Notes under the pieces: model-generated | The model's input: only the letters and a program-made list of their open reading frames with translations | The model's database searches: none | What the model was told of the DNA's origin: nothing | From: Desulfobacteraceae bacterium | GTDB taxonomy: Bacteria; Desulfobacterota; DSM-4660; Desulfatiglandales; Desulfatiglandaceae | DNA: 64,000 nucleotides | Assembly: GCA_016844935.1 (NCBI GenBank) | Contig: JAERTK010000286.1 | Location: 1-64,000, forward strand | Direction: 5' to 3' | Part shown: piece after piece, positions 8,732-16,176 of the stretch | How the letters are laid out: every line of letters begins with the position of its first letter | Position numbering within the stretch: position 1 is the stretch's first letter | Position numbers and translations under genes: made by a program

Positions 8732-9498
8732 AACTGCCGTTTGTCATCTCTCTGCCCCACTGCTCCGGAGAAATCCCGAATCGGATCCAAACAGGAATGG
8801 TGCTGACCCGGGCGGAGCTTTTTGACGCCGTGGATCTGGGCACCCGAGAAATTTTCGGATGCATGCCGGCTGAGCAGATTTTATGCGCGGAATGGAGCCG
8901 ACTGGTGGTGGATTTAAACCGGCCACCCCACCAGCGGGATGCTAGAGGACCGGTCGCCCTGATAGACTACCATGGCCGGTCAGTGTACGGGTCTGATGCA
9001 ATTCCTGATGAAAAGGAGATTGCACAACGCCTTTCCACATATTACCGTCCTTATCACCGTCTACTGGAAGAGGCGATTTCCAAAGCCCACATAAAAGGGC
9101 TTCTGGACTGTCATTCCTTAAAAAGTATCGGTCCGCCGGAAGCCCCCGATGCCGGCATAAGTCGTAAGGATATCATATTGGGCAACAATGGGGGTCCTGA
9201 TGGAGAGCGCAATCCGCAAAGAGGGGACTTTACCTGCGCACCGGTACTTTTGAAGCTTATAAAACAGGTATTTCAAACGGCCGGTTTTTCCGTTTCACTC
9301 AATGTTCCCTATGCGGGGGGATTTATTGTCACCCATTACGGGCCCACTTTGGCGCAGAACGGCAACATGGCCCTTCAAATTGAAATCAATCAAGAACTCT
9401 ATGTGGACCCTGAAACGGAAAAAATTATTCCCCAAAAAGCAGCAGATGTGAGCTCCAGAATTTTGAAATGCTTCCAAACCATCGGGAGAGCCGTCTGA
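8728..9498 (+). CDS. N-formylglutamate amidohydrolase family protein
   Basis: A 256-residue cytoplasmic protein of the FGase (HutG-type) family: VISLPHCSGEIP near the start (family VSIPHAG..IP), VVDLNRPPHQRD, the metal-ligand motif LLDCHSL at about residue 128, NNGGPDGERN, and a late ALQIEINQELYVD. Family members are zinc-dependent hydrolases that cut N-formyl or N-acyl amides of acidic amino acids. No histidine-degradation genes are near, so a role in Hut is unlikely. It overlaps the upstream ATP-grasp gene by four bases and ends the cluster. It may trim or recycle the amide product made by the ligases or brought in by the transporter (inference). Confidence 0.8.
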   Translation: MKLPFVISLPHCSGEIPNRIQTGMVLTRAELFDAVDLGTREIFGCMPAEQILCAEWSRLVVDLNRPPHQRDARGPVALIDYHGRSVYGSDAIPDEKEIAQRLSTYYRPYHRLLEEAISKAHIKGLLDCHSLKSIGPPEAPDAGISRKDIILGNNGGPDGERNPQRGDFTCAPVLLKLIKQVFQTAGFSVSLNVPYAGGFIVTHYGPTLAQNGNMALQIEINQELYVDPETEKIIPQKAADVSSRILKCFQTIGRAV

Positions 9499-9603
9499 AA
9501 AAGTCTGAAGAAAGTTCTATTTTTGATTTTTCCTTTTCCTCCCCCTTTTTTTTTGATATTCTCTAAAACGATGATACTTTTTTCACTCATAAGGAGGGTC
9601 GCT

Positions 9604-10457
9604 GTGTCCAATACACTTATATCCGGCAAAGAAGCAACTGTCTTCTTTTTGATGGCCTTTGTTTTTACCCTCTTTTCACCCATGATGACATGGGCTTCTG
9701 AAAAAACACTGACCAATTCTTTGGGGATGGAATTTGTTCTGATTCCGGCCGGGACATTTACCATGGGCAGTCCGCCGGATGAGCCGGGACGGGAACGAGA
9801 TGAAGTTGTACATACCGCTAAAATCAGCCGTCCCTTTTATCTGCAAGCCACTGAAGTAACGGTCATACAATGGCGGGGTATTATGGGAAAGCCCTTTTTT
9901 GGCCGCAAGAAAGGATCCGATAATATGCCGGTGGTCAGGGTTTCCTGGCAGGACTGCATTAAATTCATAAAAAAACTGAACGCCCGCAATGACGGTGTTT
10001 ATCGCCTTCCCACGGAGGCGGAATGGGAATACGCATGCAGAGCCGGCAATACGACCGCCTACGGCATCGGAAATAGCATTGATTGCAACAATGCCATGTA
10101 TGCCAATAATACCCTGAAAACCGCGGATTGTGTAAACGCCGTTAAAAAAAGGGGTTGCCGTTGGATCAGCCCGCGCCTGTAAAAAGTTATGCTCCCAACG
10201 CTTTGGGACTCTATGATATGCAGGGGAATGTGTGGGAATGGTGCCAGGACTGGTATCGCCCTTACAAACCGGATGTTGCCGTAAAGCCCCAGGCCCAGAG
10301 AGAAACACCCTCCATTGAAACGGGTACCGACAAAGTACGACGGGGGGGGAGCTGGTATGGAACCCGCGGCCGCTGCCGTTGCGCCAACCGAAACTATAGC
10401 CATTTTGCCAACCGATATCAAACAACGGGATTCAGACTGGTGCGGGAAGTTGAATAA
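9604..10457 (+). pseudogene. SUMF1/FGE-sulfatase-domain exported protein, frameshifted
   Basis: The gene starts at GTG 9604, chosen because AAGGAGGG lies 5 bases upstream and a clear signal peptide follows (ending TWA-SEKT). The first frame carries the SUMF1-type motifs FVLIPAGTFTMGS, VVRVSWQDCIKF and YRLPTEAEWEYACRAGN, then runs into a stop at 10182. The second frame (10155 on) carries the rest: LGLYDMQGNVWEWCQDWY, RGGSWY and TTGFRLV. The break lies at a run of seven A and four G (10144-10154); one extra base there would restore a full protein of about 284 residues. It could be a real mutation, a sequencing error in the run, or slippage during expression. The Cys pattern of true formylglycine-generating enzymes is not evident. 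Confidence 0.8.
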
Positions 10458-10477
10458 GTAAATAAAGTGTGAAACTT

Positions 10478-11185
10478 CTATTTCCCGCCAATTTTCAAAT
10501 AATCATTCACGGTTCCGGTATTTCCCAGGCTCATTTTATGGATCAGGTATATGAAGAGATAGGCTGTCTGGAATGCATCCTGAAGCGCATTGTGCTCTTC
10601 AAATTTTGGGAGATCAAATTCGTCGCTTAGGGATGACAGTCTGTAGGAATTCCGTTTTTCCCGGTGATCGAAATAGGGGCCGTTCATGGACGCTTTGTGA
10701 GCCATGGCAAGTCGCATGGTGTCTAGACTTGAACTTTGGATGACGCCGCCCAGGTAATTCTCACATGCGCGATTGACAAAGCTGAGATCCAGAGACACGT
10801 GATGTCCCACCAAAAAAGCACCGCCGCAGAAATCAATAAAACGGGGTAGAACATCGTTTATGGGCTCGGCACCCTGAAGTTCGCCGGGTGTAATGCGATG
10901 GATAAGGGTGCTGGGAGAATAAAGCTTTCCCCTTGGCTTAATCAGTGCGTAAAAGGTGTCATCGCAACAAATCCTCATATTGTTGATGCGAACGGCACCG
11001 ATGGCGATAATTTCATCCTTGCGTTGGTTCAGACCGGTCAACTCAGTGTCAAAAACAACAAATTCACAGTCCCGGACGGGGAGGCCTTTGTCCGAGGCAA
11101 CGCTGATTAGATTGTTTGCAACGATAGCGGAATGCGCCGGCTGTTTAGATGGGAAAAGACGCTTTATGAAATTCTTAATCGGCAT
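10478..11185 (-). CDS. DnaQ-like 3'-5' exonuclease (DEDDh)
   Basis: A 235-residue protein with the DEDDh exonuclease motifs in order: Exo I VVFDTELTG (D and E), Exo II VGHHVSLDLSF and Exo III EEHNALQDAFQTA (H and D). It resembles the stand-alone epsilon-like exonucleases that are often found beside acetate symporter and DUF294 genes in proteobacteria; that neighbourhood is seen here too, since the upstream gene on the same strand is a CBS/DUF294 protein. The gap to that gene is about 56 bases. Its link to acetate metabolism is unknown; hydrolysis of a nucleotide signal is one possibility (inference). Confidence 0.82.
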   Translation of the reverse strand: MPIKNFIKRLFPSKQPAHSAIVANNLISVASDKGLPVRDCEFVVFDTELTGLNQRKDEIIAIGAVRINNMRICCDDTFYALIKPRGKLYSPSTLIHRITPGELQGAEPINDVLPRFIDFCGGAFLVGHHVSLDLSFVNRACENYLGGVIQSSSLDTMRLAMAHKASMNGPYFDHREKRNSYRLSSLSDEFDLPKFEEHNALQDAFQTAYLFIYLIHKMSLGNTGTVNDYLKIGGK

Positions 11186-11241
11186 GAATCATCAATGACC
11201 ACATGCGAGGTGTTCTGATTCAGGAAATTGTGTCCGGTAAA

Positions 11242-13164
11242 TCATGGTTTTTTCGGAAATCCAAACTCAAGTCGCGCGAATCCCTGCAAACGCCTGATGA
11301 CCTCAAAGACCTCTTTCAGTGTCTGTTTTTCGAGATCCGAAAGATCGTTGGGACGGATGTTATCGTCGGGTTTCCGCCCGTCCTCAATGAAGCGAAGCTG
11401 ATGAAATAGTTTTATATGCATCAATAGTTCATAGGCCTCAATAAGTTCAGAACCCAGGTCATTGGGGAGATGTTGTTTCTCCAACAGAAAACGAAGCCTT
11501 TCCAGCGTGTTGGTTTTACAGATTCCGTATTTCAGGGTCATAACCCGTGCGAAATCAATAAAAAATGCCAGGCCCCTGCCCTCCAAATCGAGGGTTTCTC
11601 CGTACCGGCCGTCCTTTTCAACCACGGAATTACCATAGAATGACAGCGGTGGTTCCACTGAGGCGCAATTTTGAGCCAGATAATGCAGGAATTGCTCATT
11701 TCCCCGGGTCAAGGTATGGACATGCTCTTTCAATTTCTCCGCAAGGGAAGCACTCCCTGCCCCGGACCTGAAATCGAAAAAAACTGCCGGGTCAAAATTT
11801 TCTTCCCGGTCTTGAAATTCGCACCAACCTCTAAAGTAGGTCTCCCACACGGATTGAGGCTGTCGCCATTTCATATTGGCCGCATTAATATCCCCCGCAT
11901 CCGACGGAAACCCGCATGAAATCAGATGCTTGACGGCGCGCTCGGATAAAATCCTGAAATATTTTTTGGCTTCCCGGGTGATCCTTTCATCCGGGCTGTT
12001 GCCGAATAGGATGCCATTGATTTGGCGGTTTTTGAAAACCAGTTCATGACGTCCTGCACCGGCGAATAACAACCAGGAAAACGGCAGGGGCGCTTTTCCG
12101 ATTTCTTCCTGAAGAAGTGTGAGCAATCGGTCCATGACATGGTCGTTCAACACGGATATCATCCGGGTCACATTGCAGGCCTTGGCCCCTTCTTTGATCA
12201 GCGGGCGAACGATCAAGGGAATCTTTTGGCTCAGTTTGTATAATCCACTGATCCGTCGCTGTGCCTGAATTTCTCTAAAAAGAAAGTAAGGAGAATTGCC
12301 CTGGGCCACCATGATGTCGTGTGTTGTGAGCATCTTTGAGATTTTCCCATCTTCTTCTATGGCAAGATGGTGAATCCGATTTTCTATCATGGCCAGCAAC
12401 GCGTCAAAACAGACGGCATGGCCGGGGATGGTCTGAACCGGCGTTGCCATGATTTCCGATGCCCTTGTATGGTAATCCAGTCCCTTGGCAACAACCTTGC
12501 CCCGAATATCCTTATCCGTCACAATGCCTATGATTTCATCCCGGTCGTCCGTTAAAAGGATTGAACCGATTCTTTTTTCCGACATAAGTTGGGAGATCTG
12601 CTGAACCGAAGTGTCTACCGATGCGGTAAAAAGCTTTCCTTTGGAGATCTCCCCGGCCCTGGCGTTAAAGAGAAACAAGGCGCCTTCGGCACGGGGTGTG
12701 ATTTTCTGCTGCCGAAGTTCGGAATAAACCGGCTGGGCCATCTTCTCCGACATGGTGCTTAAGTAATAACGTTTTACTTTCCGGTTGGATTCAAGGAGAT
12801 TCAGAAAATCCTTTTTATTAAAGAGAAAGCAGAAGGTATCATCCAGGGTTTCAACATTGAGATTTGCCGTGGTATTCTGAATAATGGGAAGCGCACCAAA
12901 ATGTTCCCCTTCCCCCCGGAAATCCTTTAATGTAATGTTTCCCACGCCATCCAGCCGGTAACTCCGCACACCGCCCTTCTGAATCACATAAAAGTGGTTA
13001 ACGTCACTCTCTCCCTGATTAAGAATCAGGGTTCCCTTTGGGAAAAAATCAATGGTGGCTTTTTGGGCGAACTTCATCAGATCGTGCTGATCCAGTTCGC
13101 TGAAGGGAAATTTATTGCCGAGGAATTCCAAAACAACCGCATGGGATACAGCATTTACGTTCAT
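11242..13164 (-). CDS. cNMP-CBS-DUF294 protein with degenerate nucleotidyltransferase site
   Basis: About 640 residues from ATG 13164 (an in-frame TTG at 13197 is less likely). Domains: cyclic-nucleotide-binding-like barrel (about 30-140), paired CBS domains (about 170-300, with LTDDRDEIIGIVTDKDIRGKV), DUF294 nucleotidyltransferase-like domain (about 345-480) and a DUF294 C-terminal helical domain. In the paralogue at 22.5 kb the GlnD-like site reads GSEGRNEQ..TDQDNA; here the same place reads GAGRHELVFKNRQINGIL, so the catalytic acidic pair and the GS are lost. It therefore looks like a catalytically dead sensor or regulator. It lies between a small membrane protein and an exonuclease on the same strand, opposite the acetate genes. 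Confidence 0.82.
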   Translation of the reverse strand: MNVNAVSHAVVLEFLGNKFPFSELDQHDLMKFAQKATIDFFPKGTLILNQGESDVNHFYVIQKGGVRSYRLDGVGNITLKDFRGEGEHFGALPIIQNTTANLNVETLDDTFCFLFNKKDFLNLLESNRKVKRYYLSTMSEKMAQPVYSELRQQKITPRAEGALFLFNARAGEISKGKLFTASVDTSVQQISQLMSEKRIGSILLTDDRDEIIGIVTDKDIRGKVVAKGLDYHTRASEIMATPVQTIPGHAVCFDALLAMIENRIHHLAIEEDGKISKMLTTHDIMVAQGNSPYFLFREIQAQRRISGLYKLSQKIPLIVRPLIKEGAKACNVTRMISVLNDHVMDRLLTLLQEEIGKAPLPFSWLLFAGAGRHELVFKNRQINGILFGNSPDERITREAKKYFRILSERAVKHLISCGFPSDAGDINAANMKWRQPQSVWETYFRGWCEFQDREENFDPAVFFDFRSGAGSASLAEKLKEHVHTLTRGNEQFLHYLAQNCASVEPPLSFYGNSVVEKDGRYGETLDLEGRGLAFFIDFARVMTLKYGICKTNTLERLRFLLEKQHLPNDLGSELIEAYELLMHIKLFHQLRFIEDGRKPDDNIRPNDLSDLEKQTLKEVFEVIRRLQGFARLEFGFPKKP

Positions 13165-13226
13165 AAAGCCGCCCAAATCAAAAGAGTTGAGAATCAATGT
13201 CGGTTAAAAAAGGGAATTTCCGTTGT

Positions 13227-13766
13227 TCATATAACTTTCTTGTTTACAGGTTTATCTACCGTTGCCGGAATGAGTAATTTTTTTGGAAATAGCTTAACAT
13301 ACAAAAATGCGGAAATAGCAATCATGGCAAGAACAAACAAAATTTCCGGAAAATGCCGATTTTCCTGATATGCGAGTGACAAGGTCGTCAGGATACCCAG
13401 AAACATGTAACCACTGCGTCTGAAAAAGAAGATTTCTTTCAGGATGTACATGTTTACCATGGGAACAAACAGAGAAACAAAAATATAGAGACTTTTCGGA
13501 AGGGAAACACCTTCTGGAATGGGCTCATATCCCATCGCAAGAAGAACAACGCCCAGGATTTTACTGGTTGTCACGAATAGAAGGATCAACGTCAGGAAGA
13601 TGTTTAGATACCGATACGCCTTCTTATCCTTCAGAAGGGGTTTATTGTTTAAAAGCCCCCTCAGACCAGCCGCATTTTCACTGTTTTTGAGCCGCTTCCA
13701 GATTTGAAATCTGCTTTTGCCTTCCGAAAGCAGCATATCAACTTGTTGGGTCAGTTCATCTTTCAT
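13227..13766 (-). CDS. Small membrane protein, unknown
   Basis: A 179-residue protein of a family I do not recognise. The first ~50 residues are soluble and charged (MKDELTQQVDMLLSEGKSR, then IWKRLKNSENAAGLRGLL), followed by four hydrophobic segments, roughly residues 53-77, 90-110, 118-132 and 138-158, and a basic tail ending KPVNKKVI. It is the first gene of a minus-strand unit with the CBS/DUF294 protein (30-odd bases apart) and the exonuclease. The divergent CoA-transferase gene starts 230 bases away. Its position suggests a membrane partner or sensor for the acetate locus, which is inference only. Confidence 0.65.
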   Translation of the reverse strand: MKDELTQQVDMLLSEGKSRFQIWKRLKNSENAAGLRGLLNNKPLLKDKKAYRYLNIFLTLILLFVTTSKILGVVLLAMGYEPIPEGVSLPKSLYIFVSLFVPMVNMYILKEIFFFRRSGYMFLGILTTLSLAYQENRHFPEILFVLAMIAISAFLYVKLFPKKLLIPATVDKPVNKKVI

Positions 13767-13917
13767 GGAATTTTAGGTGAAATGTTTCTCCAGTTTTTTT
13801 AGCGCTTGATGTTATTATGCCTTCAGTTTGCCACATGTCTTTTTCGTACCCACTCTCCCAGTCGACAGAGAGAGATAGCATAGAAAAATATAAAAGTACA
13901 ACTTTTCTTCTTTTTCT

Positions 13918-13953
13918 GATAATTATCAATCAGGGTGTTCTTCCTGCACCCTG
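13918..13953. promoter_or_regulatory. Two palindromes in the divergent control region
   Basis: Between the minus-strand membrane-protein unit and the plus-strand CoA-transferase gene there are a perfect 12-bp palindrome TGATAATTATCA (13918-13929) and, two bases on, a hairpin with a perfect 7-bp stem CAGGGTG (13931-13937) and CACCCTG (13947-13953). The first could be an operator for a dimeric regulator (it resembles part of a Fur-type box); the second could be an operator or a leader hairpin. No T run follows. Which regulator acts here is not shown. Confidence 0.3.
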
Positions 13954-13998
13954 ACAACGACACGCTGTAACCTTATTATCCTAAAAGCAGGTGACAAC

Positions 13999-15870
13999 AT
14001 GGCACTAACTCACTGGGCCGATCATTATGTGGAGAAAAAGAAAACCGCTTCCGACGCCGTGAGGCTCATTAAGGGGGGGCAGCGCGTTTTTATCGGTTCC
14101 GGTTGCGGTGAACCGCAACACCTCGTCAAAGCCCTTGCCGGAACTTCCAATTGTTTTTCAGATATTGAAATCGTCAGATTGATGGCCCTGGAGCGAACCC
14201 CCTTGAGCTTGATTGCGGATAAGACCATGTGCAGGACCATGGACATCAGATCCTTTTATCTCGGTTCCGCTAAAACCAGCACCACCCGCCGGGAAATGAG
14301 ATTTATCACACCCATCAACCTCTCTGAAATCCCCCGTCTTTTTAAGAGCCGGCAGTTACCCATTCATGTGGCCCTCATTCAGGTTTCCTCTCTTGATGAC
14401 TTCGGTTGGATGAGCCTGGGTGTCTCCGTGGACATCACGCAAGCCGCCGCCTTGCACGCGGATATGGTCATTGCCCAGGTGAATTCCAAGATGCCGCGCG
14501 TGCTGGGTCAGAGTTTTATTCATGTAAACGATGTGGATGTGATTGTTGAGCATGATGAAGACCTCTTAACCATTAACCAAATGCCGGAATCGGAAACGGC
14601 CAACACCATCGGCCAGTTTGTTGCCAGATTGATCGATGATGGATCAACCCTACAAATCGGGCCGGGTGTCACCAGTCAAGCCACTCTGCTGGCCCTTTCC
14701 CATAAAAAAGACCTGGGTGTCCACAGCCAGTATATCACCGATGACGTCATGCACCTGGTGGCTCGCGGTGTCATCACAAACCGTAAGAAAGGGTTTAATG
14801 AGGGGAAACTGGTCGCCAGCAGCGCCATGGGCAGTCAGTTGCTTTACGAATATATCCACGACAACCCTTCCATCGATTTTTACCCCTCTGATTATGTCAA
14901 TGATCCCGGAATTATTGCCAAACACAACAAAATGGTGTCCATCAATGTGGGCATGTCCATGGATCTCACGGGGCAGATGGCCGCCGATGCACTTTCTCAC
15001 AATTACTATTCAGCCGTAACCGGCATACCCGATTTCATGAGAGGCGCCGCCCGCTCCCCGGGCGGAAAATCCATCGTGTTGCTGACCTCCACATTTTCAG
15101 GGGGGGGAAAAAGCAGGATTGTACCGATGCTTGAAAACACGGCGGTCGTGGTGCCGAGAGGAGATGTCCATTATGTGGTGACGGAGTATGGGGTGGTAAG
15201 CCTTTTCGGAAAAAGTTTCCAGGAACGCGCCATGGCCATGATCAGCATTGCGCACCCCGACTTCAGGGAGCAATTGTTCTTAGAAGCAAAAGAAATGGGC
15301 CTGCTGGGCCCTGAACGTACACTGAAAGAATCCATCCACGGCATTTACCCTTTCAGGCTGGAAGAAACGCGGGAAATCAACGGTGAAAAAGTGGTCTTCC
15401 GGCCCGCGAAACCGGTGGATGAACGACGGATCCAGGAGCATTTTTACTGCCTGGAAAAAGATGACGTGGTATCCCGGTTTTTTCACGAAAAACACAGCTT
15501 TTTCAAGGACGATCTGGCGGATATCCTTCAGATCGATTACGTCAATGACATGACCATGCTGGCCGTCGTTGGGGAAGTTGGGTTCGGAAAGGTCATCGGC
15601 ATTGGCGAATACCTGCTGGTACCCTCAACAAACATGGCGGAAGTTGCCTTCTCCGTCAGCCGGGAATATCAGGGTTACAAGATCGGAAAAATCCTTATGT
15701 CAAAGCTGGTCCAGGCCGCCCTTGAAAACGGCGTTACCGGTCTGTTTGCTATCACCTCGCCGAGCAACCGGGGGATGATTCGGTTGTTCAAAACGCTGCC
15801 GTACAAGGTGAAAAGCGTGTTTGAAGACGATATGATCGTGCTCAGTTGCCGATTTGATGAACCGCAATAA
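13999..15870 (+). CDS. Acetyl-CoA hydrolase/CoA-transferase fused to GNAT acetyltransferase
   Basis: A 623-residue two-domain protein. Residues about 1-440 are a Cat2/4-hydroxybutyrate-CoA-transferase-type domain: KGGQRVFIGSGCGEPQHLV, the glycine-rich IGPGVTSQATLLAL, and the C-terminal block VVTEYGVVSLFGKSFQERA with IAHPDFREQL. Residues about 455-620 are a GNAT domain: FSVSREYQGYKIGKILMSKL (the acetyl-CoA pyrophosphate loop, here QGYKIG) and ITSPSNRGMIRLF. The first domain would move or release CoA from short acyl-CoA (acetate class); the second may acetylate a partner such as Acs, as Pat enzymes do (inference). This fusion is known in other deltaproteobacteria. The ribosome site is GCAGGTG. 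Confidence 0.85.
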   Translation: MALTHWADHYVEKKKTASDAVRLIKGGQRVFIGSGCGEPQHLVKALAGTSNCFSDIEIVRLMALERTPLSLIADKTMCRTMDIRSFYLGSAKTSTTRREMRFITPINLSEIPRLFKSRQLPIHVALIQVSSLDDFGWMSLGVSVDITQAAALHADMVIAQVNSKMPRVLGQSFIHVNDVDVIVEHDEDLLTINQMPESETANTIGQFVARLIDDGSTLQIGPGVTSQATLLALSHKKDLGVHSQYITDDVMHLVARGVITNRKKGFNEGKLVASSAMGSQLLYEYIHDNPSIDFYPSDYVNDPGIIAKHNKMVSINVGMSMDLTGQMAADALSHNYYSAVTGIPDFMRGAARSPGGKSIVLLTSTFSGGGKSRIVPMLENTAVVVPRGDVHYVVTEYGVVSLFGKSFQERAMAMISIAHPDFREQLFLEAKEMGLLGPERTLKESIHGIYPFRLEETREINGEKVVFRPAKPVDERRIQEHFYCLEKDDVVSRFFHEKHSFFKDDLADILQIDYVNDMTMLAVVGEVGFGKVIGIGEYLLVPSTNMAEVAFSVSREYQGYKIGKILMSKLVQAALENGVTGLFAITSPSNRGMIRLFKTLPYKVKSVFEDDMIVLSCRFDEPQ

Positions 15871-15969
15871 AAGCTTTCACGCTTTCATTCTCCCTGCCCC
15901 TCCGTGCGTCAGAACCCCATCCCCAAAAATGCCCAATGGCATGGCATTGCGTCATTAATCCAGCAATCA

Positions 15970-15985
15970 TGTGATTTTTTTCACA
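15970..15985. promoter_or_regulatory. Perfect CRP/FNR-superfamily palindrome upstream of acs
   Basis: TGTGA-N6-TCACA, exact over all ten consensus bases, with a spacer of six T. It ends 31 bases before a candidate -35 box for acs. CRP in enterics and HcpR (a CRP/FNR member in sulfate reducers, consensus TTGTGA-N6-TCACAA) both bind this shape. acs is a classic CRP target in E. coli. No regulator of this family is encoded in the window except the cNMP-barrel CBS proteins, which have no DNA-binding domain. Confidence 0.55.
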
Positions 15986-16016
15986 GAATTTGCATGGCAG
16001 GTATCGAAAATTTTCA

Positions 16017-16046
16017 TTGACAAATTGAACTAATCCAATTTAAAAA
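16017..16046 (+). promoter_or_regulatory. Candidate sigma-70 promoter of acs
   Basis: TTGACA (16017-16022), an 18-base gap and TAAAAA (16041-16046, four of six consensus bases). It would give a leader of about 125 bases before the acs start and puts the CRP-like palindrome centre about 75 bases upstream of transcription start, compatible with an upstream activator. The rest of the 306-base gap holds no gene. Confidence 0.4.
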
Positions 16047-16176
16047 GTAATCGGCCTAGAGAAGTATTTGAGAAATGTTGGGGAAAAAACGGCCGTTTTA
16101 TATGGTTTTTGCTCTCTAAAGAACGACTGTTTTTTTGCAACTAAACCTGTTTAATTTGAACAAGGAGGATGCAAGC

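Noticed and set aside
15948..15962. Sigma-54 promoter (TGGCATGGCATTGC) before acs
   Set aside because: The GG to GC distance is nine bases, one short of the strict ten required.
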